Of a stretch of DNA of 64,000 bases, positions 47,278 through 58,118 are shown piece after piece. The position numbers and the translations under genes are program-made. This stretch comes from Ophioceras dolichostomum (Eukaryota > Ascomycota > Sordariomycetes > Magnaporthales > Ophioceraceae): positions 112,599 through 176,598 of the forward strand of contig PYST01000035.1 of assembly GCA_003049485.1 (NCBI GenBank), read 5' to 3'. The notes under the pieces were generated by a model that did no database searches, was not told the DNA's origin, and saw only the letters and a program-made list of their open reading frames with translations. Numbering within the stretch: the stretch's first letter is position 1; each line of letters starts with the position of its first letter.

Positions 47278-49952
47278 ATGGCTTCAATACAAGTCGACAG
47301 TCATGGCATCAAGGCCGTGTCGGATTTTGGCGCCGTTTTGGGCCAACTCCTCGAGCATGCCGAGTCCGTCAAGCCTCGAGTCTCGATCGAGCCTCCCTTA
47401 GAGAAATCCGACTTTCGCGACCTCCAGAGCCACCTGAGCAAAGCCCTGCCCAGGTTGGAAAACGACACTCTTCAGACCAAGCGCATTCACCAATTCGCCA
47501 TCATCGAAACTGCCGTCCGTGATGTCTTCGGAAAAATAGTGGTGAGCACGCAACTTCCCCCGACGTCGCCACCGTGGGCTCCCTTTCGAAAGCTGACTGT
47601 GACGCGCGACATATCTAGGCGTCGACCCCCATCGACTCGCCGGCGTTCATCAGGGTCTGGAATCTGCTCGACCTGCTGTCGATCTTGTCGGACATGGAAC
47701 AGTGCGACCCAGCCTTGCTCTTTTGGTTGGTGGAAGAGCTGCTCGACAGCCAAACTATCGCAGGCTGCCGCAAGATCTTCGACTTCCTCGAGTCCCGCCG
47801 ACAACGCATCACTGCGAAGCACTTCAAGTCCAAGCAGCTGATCGTCCTACGAAGCTGCAACGAACTCCTGCGTCGTTTGTCTCGTGCTAAAGACACGGCA
47901 TTCTGCGGCAGGGTTTTTATCTTCATGTTCCAGAGTTTTCCGCTGGGAGACAAGAGCTCAGTGAATCTCCGCGGCGAATACCACGTCGAGAACGTCACAA
48001 CGTTTGATCAGGGTTCTGGGCCGCAGCCCGAGGAGTCTTCGGAGAAGATGGAAGTGGACGGCCAGGTGAATGGGGCGGCCGAATCTGAGGGCCATAAGCA
48101 GTCGCCCAAGCCCGCCGCGACCGACGGCAGGAACGATGGGGTGCACTCTGACATGGATGCTCTATATCCGGTCTTCTGGTCCTTGCAAGCAAGCTTCAGC
48201 CAGCCCAAGAAGCTGTTCGATCCGACGCATTTTGCAGATTTCAAAGCCGGATTGAGTGCGACTCTCGCTGCCTTCAGAGCTGCTCAGAATAAGCAGAGTT
48301 CAAGGTCACAGAAGCAGGCCGATGAGCCCAAGACGGGACAGAAACGCAAGCGAGACAACGAGGATGAAGACCTTGCCGACACCTTCAATCCGAAGTATCT
48401 CACCAGCCCCGACCTGTTCAAGCTCGAGGTAAGCACCCAAGAAAATGGCCATTTCGGACCAGCAAAACCCAGCAGATCTAGCGGATCTAACATATTTTTT
48501 CCTTTCCAGCTCAGCGACCTCACGTTCCGGCGACACATTCTTGTCCAAGCATTGATTATCATGGACTTTTTGCTCTCGCTTTCGGCCGAGGCCAAGGAGA
48601 AGCTGTCCGACGTCAAGGCTCCGAACAAGTCGGTGACTTATTCGGACCAGCTGCTCAGCAAGGAGGACACTGAATGGGCCACCAAGATGAGGCGTGACAT
48701 CATCGACCATCTCAGGGTCGCCCTTGTCGATGGAGCCTACTTCCTCCGAATGGTGGACACAGTACTGGCCAGGGATAAGAACTGGGTCAGGTGGAAGATA
48801 GACAGCTGCCCATCGATTGAGCTGCCATCCGTGACGCCAGAGTCTTTCGCAAAGACGAAGGACGATGCTCGGAACGTAGCTACCAACAAAATATTGCAAG
48901 CAACGCTCCCCAAATCCCTGTCGATAGCTTTCCTTGACGATGGCGACACTGCCGCTGCTCTGGGGAAGTTCAAGTCGCCAAACCGCTACCTCCTGCCGGA
49001 GCTGGACGAATTTCGACGCAAAATTGATGCGGATGACGTCGGTATCGAACTAGCCTCCAACAACCAAGAGAAGGCCGCGGCATTGGAGAGCAAGGCCAGC
49101 AAATCATGGAGGGCATTGAGGATCGCAGGCCGGTCACGGCTCGCCGTCTTCGACAAGATCGACGACCCTGACAAGATCGGGGTAATCTTCGCAGACAACG
49201 CTACTGAGACAGCGGAGGAGGTGAGCCCTGACGCGCCTCAGGGGAAGCAGCCAGCTGACGTCCGACCTGTGGTCGTGTCGGGACCCCCATCAGTTGGTAA
49301 ATCATCGCTTGTCAAGATGCTCATGGACCGCAATCCCGGAGTTTTCGGCAAGGTTCCGCCTCACACGACGAGAGCCATGCAAGAAGGGGAGTCTAACGGC
49401 AAAGACTTTCACTGCGTGGAAAGAATCACGTTCAACATGATGCGCGACGGCGACCAGCTTCTTGAGTTTAGCACGGTCGATGGGAACGACTACGGTGTCA
49501 GCAGGCGAGTGGCGGATGCCATCCGCGACTCGGGTAAAATACCGATCATGGAGCTAAGCGTTGATGTAAGTTCTGGAAGCATCCCTTTGTCTCGTCCCCC
49601 GACATCGCAACTAATCATGCAACCAACCGCTCAGAGCGCTCAACAAACCAAAGACATGGGCTATGAGGCGCGACGCGTCTTCATCAAGCCGCCCGACACG
49701 GCCATCTTTAAAGACCGCCTCAAGAAGCTGGAATTCGAGCAGGAGAAAGTGGAGAGAATCCTGAAATGCGCAATGGAGGAGCAGGAGCGGTCGACCACAG
49801 AAGCTATCCACGAGGAAGCAATCGTCAATGATGACCTCGAAACGGCATATTCTGCATTAGAACGGTTCATCTACGGCTCGGATGCGGACGCCGAAATGAA
49901 GGACGAAGCCGAGCAGCCCCAGGAGCCAGAGCCGGAGCAATCGACGGGTTGA
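47278..49952 (+). CDS. THOC1: THO complex subunit 1 fused to guanylate-kinase-like domain
   Basis: Four exons: 47278-47541, 47619-48428, 48510-49565 and 49635-49952, giving 815 residues. Residues about 60-560 match THOC1 (Hpr1/p84): VWNLLDLLSILSDMEQ, FFLES-type helices, LRSCNELLRRLSRAKDTAFCGR, SVNLRGEYHVENVTTF, TFRRHILVQALIIMDFL. THO couples transcription to mRNA packaging and export (TREX). Residues about 608-795 are a guanylate-kinase-like fold: RPVVVSG, P-loop GPPSVGKS (616-623), TTRAMQEGESNGKDF, LLEFSTVDGNDYG, IMELSVD, RVFIKPPD and VNDDLETAYSALERFIYG. The second Arg of the usual TTR-x-x-R motif is Gln649, the GMP-binding Tyr is Phe658, and the lid GRG motif is absent, so kinase activity is doubtful. 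Exon 3 covers the junction without interruption. Intron 2 (81 nt) is in frame and stop-free. Confidence 0.88.
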
Positions 49953-51264
49953 GGTACTACCTAAGGTCGGCAGGTACTCAATACGTGCGGATGGGAGGGA
50001 CAGAGTCTTCGAGGGAGAAGCGATACTTTCGAGCATGTCACCGACAGTGCGTAGCAGTTGTGAGACTTGGCGACTTGGGATCAATCTACCTCTTCCTGGA
50101 AGGGTATTACGATACCGTATGATGCTCACAGACGGAAATTGTCCCCGTTGTAGGATTTTCGCTCGGCGCTGAACCAAGTCGTCGCACAACACGTGTCTGG
50201 GAATTTCCGAGTCGCGTGTCGGCTGGTACCTCCCTCTAGGTTGGTAGTCAGGAAGGAGGCCGAGGGGGCGTGGAGGACAGACCAGCGAGCTCAGCCATAC
50301 GGCGTCAGAATTCGAGAATAAAAATGAAAGAGAACTACCAGGAACGTTGGAGTCATCATCATCTTGGTGCTTTTGTGGGGGATTCGGGGGATTCCTGTCC
50401 ACTTCCGGCCGCGGCCTGCATCCGTCCTCAAACGGCTGCATGCAGGACAGCCCGAGGTCGTGTTGTTGAAGATCCATTCACTGCGAGTGAGACGCCTGCC
50501 AGGCCTGCTACCTATCAACAAATGCATCCCATCCTTCCAAGCAAGACCAGGGCGGGCGAAATCAAGAATTTTGATATTTTGAGCAGGTCGACTCGCGTTG
50601 GATTTGTTCCAGGTGTTCAAGTTTGATTGATTAGCTAACATCCGTCTGGACTCACTGAACGCAGCCTTAACCAGATTGGGTCTGAGACGCGGTCTGTTCA
50701 TTGGACAGACGGTCAGTAAAATCCTCAAATTAAGTTAGCTGGCCGCTCTGCCATGTGGGTTTTGAACATTTTTACGGCGCTGTGATGGGATGAAATTGAT
50801 GGTGCGCACTTTCTGCGAACCAATGCCTTCTTTTTCTCCTTGGTCATTTGCTACATTTCAGCTTGCTTGCTTGCCTCTGTGCCTTAAATGTGAGCTGCCA
50901 AATACCTACCTAGGTACCTACCCTACACTGCTTACCAGACCTCTTGTTGTTGTCCCCCCCGGCCCGCCCACTCCCGACCAATCACCACCCCCAAGGTGGC
51001 ATAGCGTCACAGCTTCCCTGCTGGTGCAGCCGCCCCGTGGTCCTTGGTGGTTCTTTGGTGTTGCACGCGCAAGTTGTGTTGCCCGCCGTCGCCTGCTCGC
51101 TCCTCAATTGTCACTGTCATCAATCACCAACCTTTCATCAACCGCAAACCGCCGCACGCCTATTGATCACCTGCTTCCCGTCTCCGGGCTGCCCGTGCTC
51201 AAACACGACGGACTCTGGAGGTTTATCCTGCCAGATCTCCGTTTCGGCCCAACCTGCCGTCGCC
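49953..51264. other. Intergenic between THOC1 and RhoGAP genes
   Basis: 1.3 kb. The left part is the THOC1 3' side. The right part is the RhoGAP promoter, with overlapping TACCTAGGTA/TAGGTACCTA at 50907-50920 and a C/T-rich leader. The RhoGAP frame is open upstream of its ATG but has no earlier ATG. Confidence 0.55.
50907..50916. repeat. TACCTAGGTA palindrome, copy 6
   Basis: Exact 10-bp palindrome about 350 nt upstream of the RhoGAP start codon, overlapping TAGGTACCTA at 50911-50920. Confidence 0.9.
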
Positions 51265-54200
51265 ATGACGTCCACCGTCCCTGCCGTCGATTCTGGTCCG
51301 GAACCAACCCATCAGCCCCAAGCTCACACCAGTCTGGATCCCAACCTGCAATCGCCTGCGCAGGCGCAATCGCAACCGCAAGAACTGCAACAAGCGTATC
51401 CGCAACCTCAAGCGCAGTCGCAAGTCCAACAACCGGCTCACCAGCAGCAGCAGAAACAGCAGGAGCATCATCAACAACCACAACCACAACCACAACCACA
51501 GCCGCAACCACAACAGCGCTCGCAGCACCATCATCAAGAACCTCAGCTCCCACAACAGTCACAGCCGCGACCGACTCCTCTCCAGCAGCCCCAGCAGCAG
51601 CAGTATCAACACCACCAGCACCAGCCCGCACCGCAGACGCTACCGCATCCCTCCACGCCTTCGTCGCAAAGCGTCTCAACGCCGAATAAGCGAGACCTGA
51701 AGTCATGGTGGAAAGGCTTCAAGATACCGTCCAAACACCAGGAAGCACAGGGTACCGCAGCCTCTGTTTTTGTTCTGCCCCCATCCGTCCCGTTGCCTCT
51801 GCATTCTGCGTCAGGACGATAGCCGCGACCGCCTTCAATTCTCGGCTCTCGCCAACTGCTCCCTGCCCCCTGCTCCCTCCCCACGCGCTCACAACGGAAG
51901 TCCGTTGTCGTTGTCGTTGTCTTTTTGTGGTTGTGGTTCGGCTTCAGTCCGATATCAGCTTGGAGATTGGAGTGGCGTGCCTAGAGGTAGTCAAGTCAGC
52001 TTGCATGATGCGGGACAAGGCCCTGCAGAGCAGCTGCTCGCGCTGCATTCCTCGCGTCTTCTTCGCCCTCACACTCGCCTTCACCGTTGTCATCAACGCG
52101 GAAACGCCCTCGCCATGCCTAGAATCAAGCTGCTAAACTGCATGCCACTACTCCAGAATCGCGTCCCCAGGGTATCTTCGGCGTACCCCTACGGCAGAGC
52201 ATCACCTATGCCAACGTCGCCATCTCGCTCATCGATGAGAACGGGAAGAGCTACATATACGGCTATGTGCCCATAGTCGTCGCCAAGTGCGGCGTCTTTC
52301 TCAAAGAGAAGGGTGAGCACGAGCACCAACTTGTTCTGGTTGGCTTGCGGACTACACGCTCTGTTCAGTCCCGCTGGCCACCATCCGTTCATGTCGCGCT
52401 AACAAGGCGTTACCACTCATAAAACAGCAACTGGAGTCCAGGGGATTTTCCGCCTGAGTGGTTCGGAGAAGCGCATCAAGGAGCTCAAGACCGTCTTTGA
52501 CTCGCCTGACCGATATGGCAAGGGCCTAGTGTGGGATGGCTACACTGTCCACGACGCGGCCAACGTGCTCCGTCGCTACCTCAACGACCTGCCCGAGCCC
52601 GTCGTGCCCCTCGACCTGTATGAAAAGTTCCGAGAACCCCTGAGAGGTGCAACCATGCAAGCGGTCGGCGACGCCGACGGTCCGCAGTTTGTCGACAACT
52701 TCGACCTCGACGCCGCCATCGCCCAGTATCAGCATCTCATCACCGAGCTGCCCCCGCTTAACCGGCAGCTGCTGCTCTACATCCTCGACCTCCTTGCCGT
52801 CTTTGCGGCCAAGTCGGACGAGAACCGCATGAACTCGCAGAACCTGGCCGCGATTTTCCAACCGGGCATGCTATCGCATCCTGCGCATGCCATGGCCCCG
52901 GAGGAATATCGCCTCAACCAATGCGTAATCATCTTCCTTATCGAGAACCAGGATCACTTCCTGATCGGCATGCAAGGCACCGCTGCCGATGAGAAGACGG
53001 TGCAGGAGGTCCAGAAGGGCACCCCGCCGACGACCACACCCGTCACGCCGAACAACGCGTCGCGTAAGTCCGGTAGCGTCGGCGTCCAGAGATCCTTGTC
53101 CAACGCAAGCGCCGGCGCCGAGAGTGTCGCACGCGATGGAAAGATCAGACGAAACCGCTCGACGTCGTCCCGACACTCGCGTCACTCAAACGGTGCGTCA
53201 AGCCCTGGTAGTCCAGCCGCGATGGCTCCCTCCTCGACAGGCGGGCTAGCTCGGAGCAACACCGTGCCCTCGAATAAGTCCCCGGCCATCGGCTCTGGGA
53301 GATTTTCCAAGAAAGGCACTGACCAGAGTGGAGGCGCCGTCGGACCACTCACGCCCGCCGCGCCCTCCACGCCCACGCCGATCCCGCCCTCACCAACGGT
53401 CGACGTTGCGACCACGCCGCGCGAGAAGCAGCGCAACCTCGCGCTAGGCAGCCTTCCTCCATCTAGCCCAGCCCATTTAGCCTCGGGCCAAGCAGGGGTC
53501 GTGGGGGGACTCCTAGAACCGACTGCCCCAGAAGCCCTGACCCCCTCGCGAGAGCGCAAGCTACAAAACCTGTTCCAGAGGTCGCCTACAAGCGAGAGCG
53601 ACTCCAGACAGCCAAACAAGCTTCGCAAGAAGCGTCTGGCTAGCAGCACGAATCCGAGCGCGCAGAGCTCGACCACGTCTCTGCCACACTCCGCTGTTGG
53701 CGCTTCGCCGGGCGTTGAGCTCTCGAATCCGATGGAGCGACCACTGGAGGCGCCAACACAAACACCTGTGCCCGTGCCTGTACCCTCACCCGGTTCCGTG
53801 CCACCTCACGCCGCCGAGACTCCATCAGAGGCGACCCCAAGAGCATCCCAACCACCTCAGGTCGAAAAGCTGCCCATTGCAACCGCTGAACAAAACACAC
53901 TCAAGCCGAAGTCGCCCGCGCAGTCGCTTCACAGCTCGGCCAACGAGGGCTCCGACCTGGATCAGTTCGACGAGTCAGCCCCGACGGCCGAGTATTCAGA
54001 GCGAGAGAAAGATAAAAAGAAACGCTGGCGACTGTCCCGCAGAAGGGAAGACGCGTCGGCGGCCGCGCCTGCCCCGGGGACGCCGGCGGCCAGCGGACCA
54101 ACCTCCCCACGAAAGGTGCTGGGGTCAAACACCAACGCTGAGGTGAGCAGCAGCTCCGTCGGCAGCGGCGGTGGCGCCGCTGGAGGAAACAAGCCCGGCC

Positions 54201-54589
54201 GTCGGAGCTTCAACGGCGGCGAGTCCCAGGACCCGTCCCTGATAACGATGGTGAGCGCCGAGGCCCAGTCGTCGCACGACTCGGCCAGTAAGGACGGCCG
54301 CGACGAGTCGAGGGGCCTGACCGGCTGGATTAAGAACAAGTACCGGGAGGCCAAGGAGAACCACGACCAGCGCCGCAACAAGTCCCCGCCGGCCCAGGCG
54401 CCCGGGGCCGGGCACGGGTCCGGTTCTGGGTCCGGCGAGCTCGGTCAGAGTCAGGGCCACGGCCTCGGGGTCGCCGCCGCCTCGCTTGGGACGTCGACAC
54501 TGCTCCCTGCGCGGGGGAAGAGCAGCTTTGATGTGAGGAGGCCTGGAGCGGAGGAGGAGAAGCTGCCGCAACAGCTGCCCAAACAATGA
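51265..54589 (+). CDS. Rho GTPase-activating protein, Sac7-like
   Basis: Three exons: 51265-51751, 52157-52312 and 52428-54589, giving 934 residues. The N-terminus is Gln/Pro-rich (QP repeats at about 30-125), then KRDLKSWWKGFKIPSKHQE. The RhoGAP domain spans about 165-380: GIFGVPLRQSITYANVAISL, the arginine finger in GIFRLSGS (Arg223), AANVLRRYLNDLPEPVVP, LPPLNRQLLLYILDLL, and NRMNSQNLAAIFQPG. The rest is a long Ser/Pro/Thr-rich tail with basic clusters. Placement of the RhoGAP domain after a short insert and the I-Y-G-Y-V-P-I segment match Sac7/Bag7, which turn off Rho1 in cell-wall and actin control; that assignment is by similarity from memory. Intron 1 (405 nt) is the longest in the window, and retaining it gives a stop at 51822 before the RhoGAP domain. 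Confidence 0.9.
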
Positions 54590-55897
54590 TGAATGTGGCG
54601 GTGTGTTGCGGTGTGGTATCAAGTGGTGGTGATCGCTGCGCGCGGTGAAAGAAAGTGGAGTGGCGCGCCATGTTTTTGTTTTTGTTTCTGGTTGGGGTGA
54701 CACATGTGCTCTGTTCCATTTGGTTGCGGTGCAGCGCAGCAGGCAGCCAGGTTCGGCCGAGTGGTTTTTTTGGTGCGGTTCAAGTGGTTCAACTCGAAGC
54801 TCGAAGAATGGGATGGGATGGGACGTAGGATGGATGGGGAGAAGCAAAAAAACGCAGGTGGGATGGTTGAGCAGGATTGGCGGTGGAGAAAGATTCGGTT
54901 TCTTGGTTCTTAGTTTCTTTTTTTCCTTCTCTCACCTTTCGCATTTTCTCCGATGGCGGTTGAGGATACCCCCCTTTTTTTCTTGTCTCTTTTGTTTCCC
55001 TTCTCTATACCACTTAGCCCCCTCCCCGTTTTCCTTCTCTTCGTCATTTCGATTTTCTAGCTACATCTACCTACCTACCTTAAACTACCTACCACCTAAC
55101 ATATACATTTGCTTCTGGCTCTCTTTCTGTCTCCCTTGCTCGCTTACCTACCTCGCCTTCTTGACGTCTTCTTTGCGTGCTCTACATCACCGAAGCTTTT
55201 TGATAAGCCCCAAACTTTTGTCAGCTGGATGAGAGGCTAATCTGCGTTCGTATGCTTCCTCGGCAGCTTCGCTTACTTGCTTCACACAACATTTCTTTAC
55301 CCTCAGTTTACCGTCTTGGGCTGTGGAGCACAGAAAGATGCAGACTTCGGGGTTATGTGCGCGTGTCGATGATGCGCTAGGCACGATGGTCTCGTGGTTG
55401 TCGGTCGGGCTGGACTGGGGATGGTGTAGAAAACAGAAGTGGGCGGGCTTTGTGTTATAAAATCAGGGATGAGGTCTCACTTATGTACCACCTACAACGT
55501 AAAATGTCTACCCAGGAAATCACTGGCCTAAAAATTGCTGGCTGAAACGACATGTTTCATGGCTGCTGTCCGCTTCTAGTAACTAAGTGCCCTTGCTTTC
55601 ATTCTGTAGGAACCTCCTAGTAGGGCTTGTAGTGTAATGCGCTACTATGTGCTTGGTGCTGCATTATCCAGGACGGGAGCCGCCTTATATAGCACGACGG
55701 GATATGTTAGCTATCTTGGCTTCTCTGGGTACTCACATAAAGGCCATATAGTCATCCAATCTAATGGCGCTGTTCCGTCACCGAAATTGTCCCGCGATAA
55801 TGACCCACACTCCGTCTACCAGGAACGCGAGAGGGGCGAAGGTGTCTCGATTCGATACCTTGTTGCCTAGTAGGTAGCCTAGGCACAATTCCCCCCT
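54590..55897. other. Convergent intergenic, RhoGAP and GPI10
   Basis: 1.3 kb between converging genes; T/C-rich in its first half (about 54905-55190), consistent with 3' untranslated sequence. Nothing else is recognised. Confidence 0.55.
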
Positions 55898-58118
55898 TCA
55901 CTCTCCTGAGATCCCAACATCCCACACAACCATCAGGCCGCGACGTCGCCAGTCCTCGTTAAAGAAGCCGTTCCAACCCTCCCACACGCGCCTGATCTTG
56001 ATCCCAGGCGTGCGCTCATCGCCGGCACGGTATTCGAAGAATCGCACCAGCATGTCCTCTATCCCCTCGAATCCAACTATGAACCTCGGGAGCTCGGCCG
56101 CGGGATATCGGCCGGAAGCCGATGAGGAGAAGGGCGACGACAGCGACGGCCACATCTCCCGCGCCAAAAACCTGGCTGGGTCGGCGTAGAAGCGGTCGGC
56201 CTCGTCCAGGTACTCGTCTCGCTCCCGCGTACCGGGCACGGTGTGCAGCGGCGGCTCGCAGGTCAGGGCGCGGGCGCGGAGGGTCGGGAAGACGAGGTGC
56301 GAGCGCCACGGGGTGGAGTGGCAGGGCATCAGGAACAGCGCGAAGAGCTCTTCGCCCTCTGCGTTGCTGCCGCTGCCGCTGCCGCCGGGAGCGAGAGGAG
56401 CGGTCTTTGCTAGACGTTCGTTCGGATTGTGGTTGAGGGGAGCGAGGCTGCTGTCCGGGTGGATGCGCTGATACTCTCCTCGCAAGAACTCGAGGACTGA
56501 CAGGGGTGCGGGCTGGTGGAAGCACGACAGATAGCCTGCCAGGACGAGGTTTATCGTGGTGGCTACAGCGAGAGTGGATTTACGCTTCAGCTTTGGCGAC
56601 GTTGCCGAGGTCGGGAGTCCGTGATGATGCTTCTGGGACGGTGGGGCAACGGGGGAGGCAGAGAAGAAGAAAGCCGAAAAATGCGGTGCGGCGAGCACGT
56701 GTAGGATAGGCAGCAAAGGGTACACGAAGCGGACCTCCTTGTGCGAGATCGTCGACAGAGTCGCGATGGTCGCGATCACAGCGAACGCCAGGGTCTTAGC
56801 CGCGTTTGCGGAAGAGACGGGCGCAGGCCCAGCCGCGACGGACGCGCTCGAGGCACCGTAGAGGCCGACGAGGACGAGCGGCAGGAAGGTGGTGGACAGG
56901 AGGGGGATGCCCTGCGACAGATAGTAGTGCCAGTCGTTGCGCCCGTAGAAGACGGCCAGGGACTGGGAGATGTTGAAGTGCAGCCATTTGTAGGGCGGGA
57001 AGGCCCAGAATCCGAAGTAGAGGCGGTCTAAGGCGACGGAGATGGCGAGGATGAAGCTGCCGTAGAGGACGATGTCGCGGGCGAGGCCGACGAGGACTGA
57101 CGGGGTGAGCGGGGACTCGCCGTCCAGAGTCAGCCTCGTCACCGTCAATGTGAGGATCGCCAGCCAGATGAGGAGGTTGGTCGGCCTCAACACAACGGCT
57201 GTGGCGGCCAGAAGCAGCGATAATCGCAGACTATACCTCGTGTGTTGGGTCAGCCAGGGTTTGTTTTCGGCTAGAAGGCGGTGGCACCGATTCGGGCAAT
57301 TCAGTATGCCTTTAGCTCATATAATCCTTACCTTTGCGCATTTGAGCTTGGGGCCTTCTTTCTCTCTCTTTCATCGCCGACTAGGCGCCAGGGCCAGTGA
57401 TACAGTGCCATGACAGTGAGCGTCGTCTCGATTGAGTTGGAAAAGGTTCGGGTAGAGCAGTACCACTGCCAGGGGTTGAGCACCGTCATCCAGAGCTGTG
57501 CTCCGAGAACAATTGTTAGCCGCAAGACCCATGAATGGCAGAAAGGGGTATGACGGAGTGGGAGACGTCAGGGCATACTGCTGCGGTGGATATATGCCCG
57601 CCGGTGCCGTATATCTCCGCGGCTAGTTTCCACGTGTAGTAGTCACCGAGGGCGGCGAACACAGCCTGGACGGCCTTCGGGGCATCCACCAACGCCGTGG
57701 CCGCCAGATGAGGCGGCACGGTCAGGAGCTGCGTGACATGATGGATGACGACATAGACACCGCCAAAGAGTGCAGGGTGTAAGGAAGAGCGCAGCTGGTG
57801 TTGCCATTCCTACATCGCCAAAAACCAACGCGAATCAGCATCATGATCGTTTGGAAAGGGGTTCTCTCATTTCTCATTTCATGGCCCCCGACTCAATCGC
57901 ACTTGGGTGGTTCAGGAGTTCAACGGTCACGGTCACGGTCGACGCACCCAGGTCAGCCAGGCTCCGCTCTGTGGACCAAAAGCTATCCTCCACGCTGGCT
58001 CGAGAGCTTGGAAATACTCATCGGGTTGGAAAAACGTCCGCACGCATTGTGCATTCACAAGCCGGAATGCGATTAGGAAGAGGAGGATCGCTGCGCTTCC
58101 GTTTGGCTTCGACTCCAT
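55898..58118 (-). CDS. GPI10: GPI mannosyltransferase III
   Basis: Four exons: 58118-57948, 57809-57579, 57495-57332 and 57230-55898, giving 632 residues. The enzyme adds the third mannose to the GPI anchor precursor in the ER lumen, using dolichol-phosphate mannose (GT22 family). The start is MESKPNGSAA. A first membrane helix (about 9-23) is followed by the GT22 lumenal motif FFQPDEYFQ with Asp33-Glu34, then EPAWRIAFG and LTWEWQHQLRSSLHP. Also visible are LNPWQWYCSTRTFSNSIET, several membrane helices, the segment YKWLHFNISQSLAVFYG, and HKEVRFVYPLLP, the GPI10/PIG-B signature. A Ser/Gly-rich insertion (about 470-485) interrupts the lumenal C-terminal part. The C-terminus ends RRRGLMVVWDVGISGE. 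PIG-B-type length and order are complete. Confidence 0.92.
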
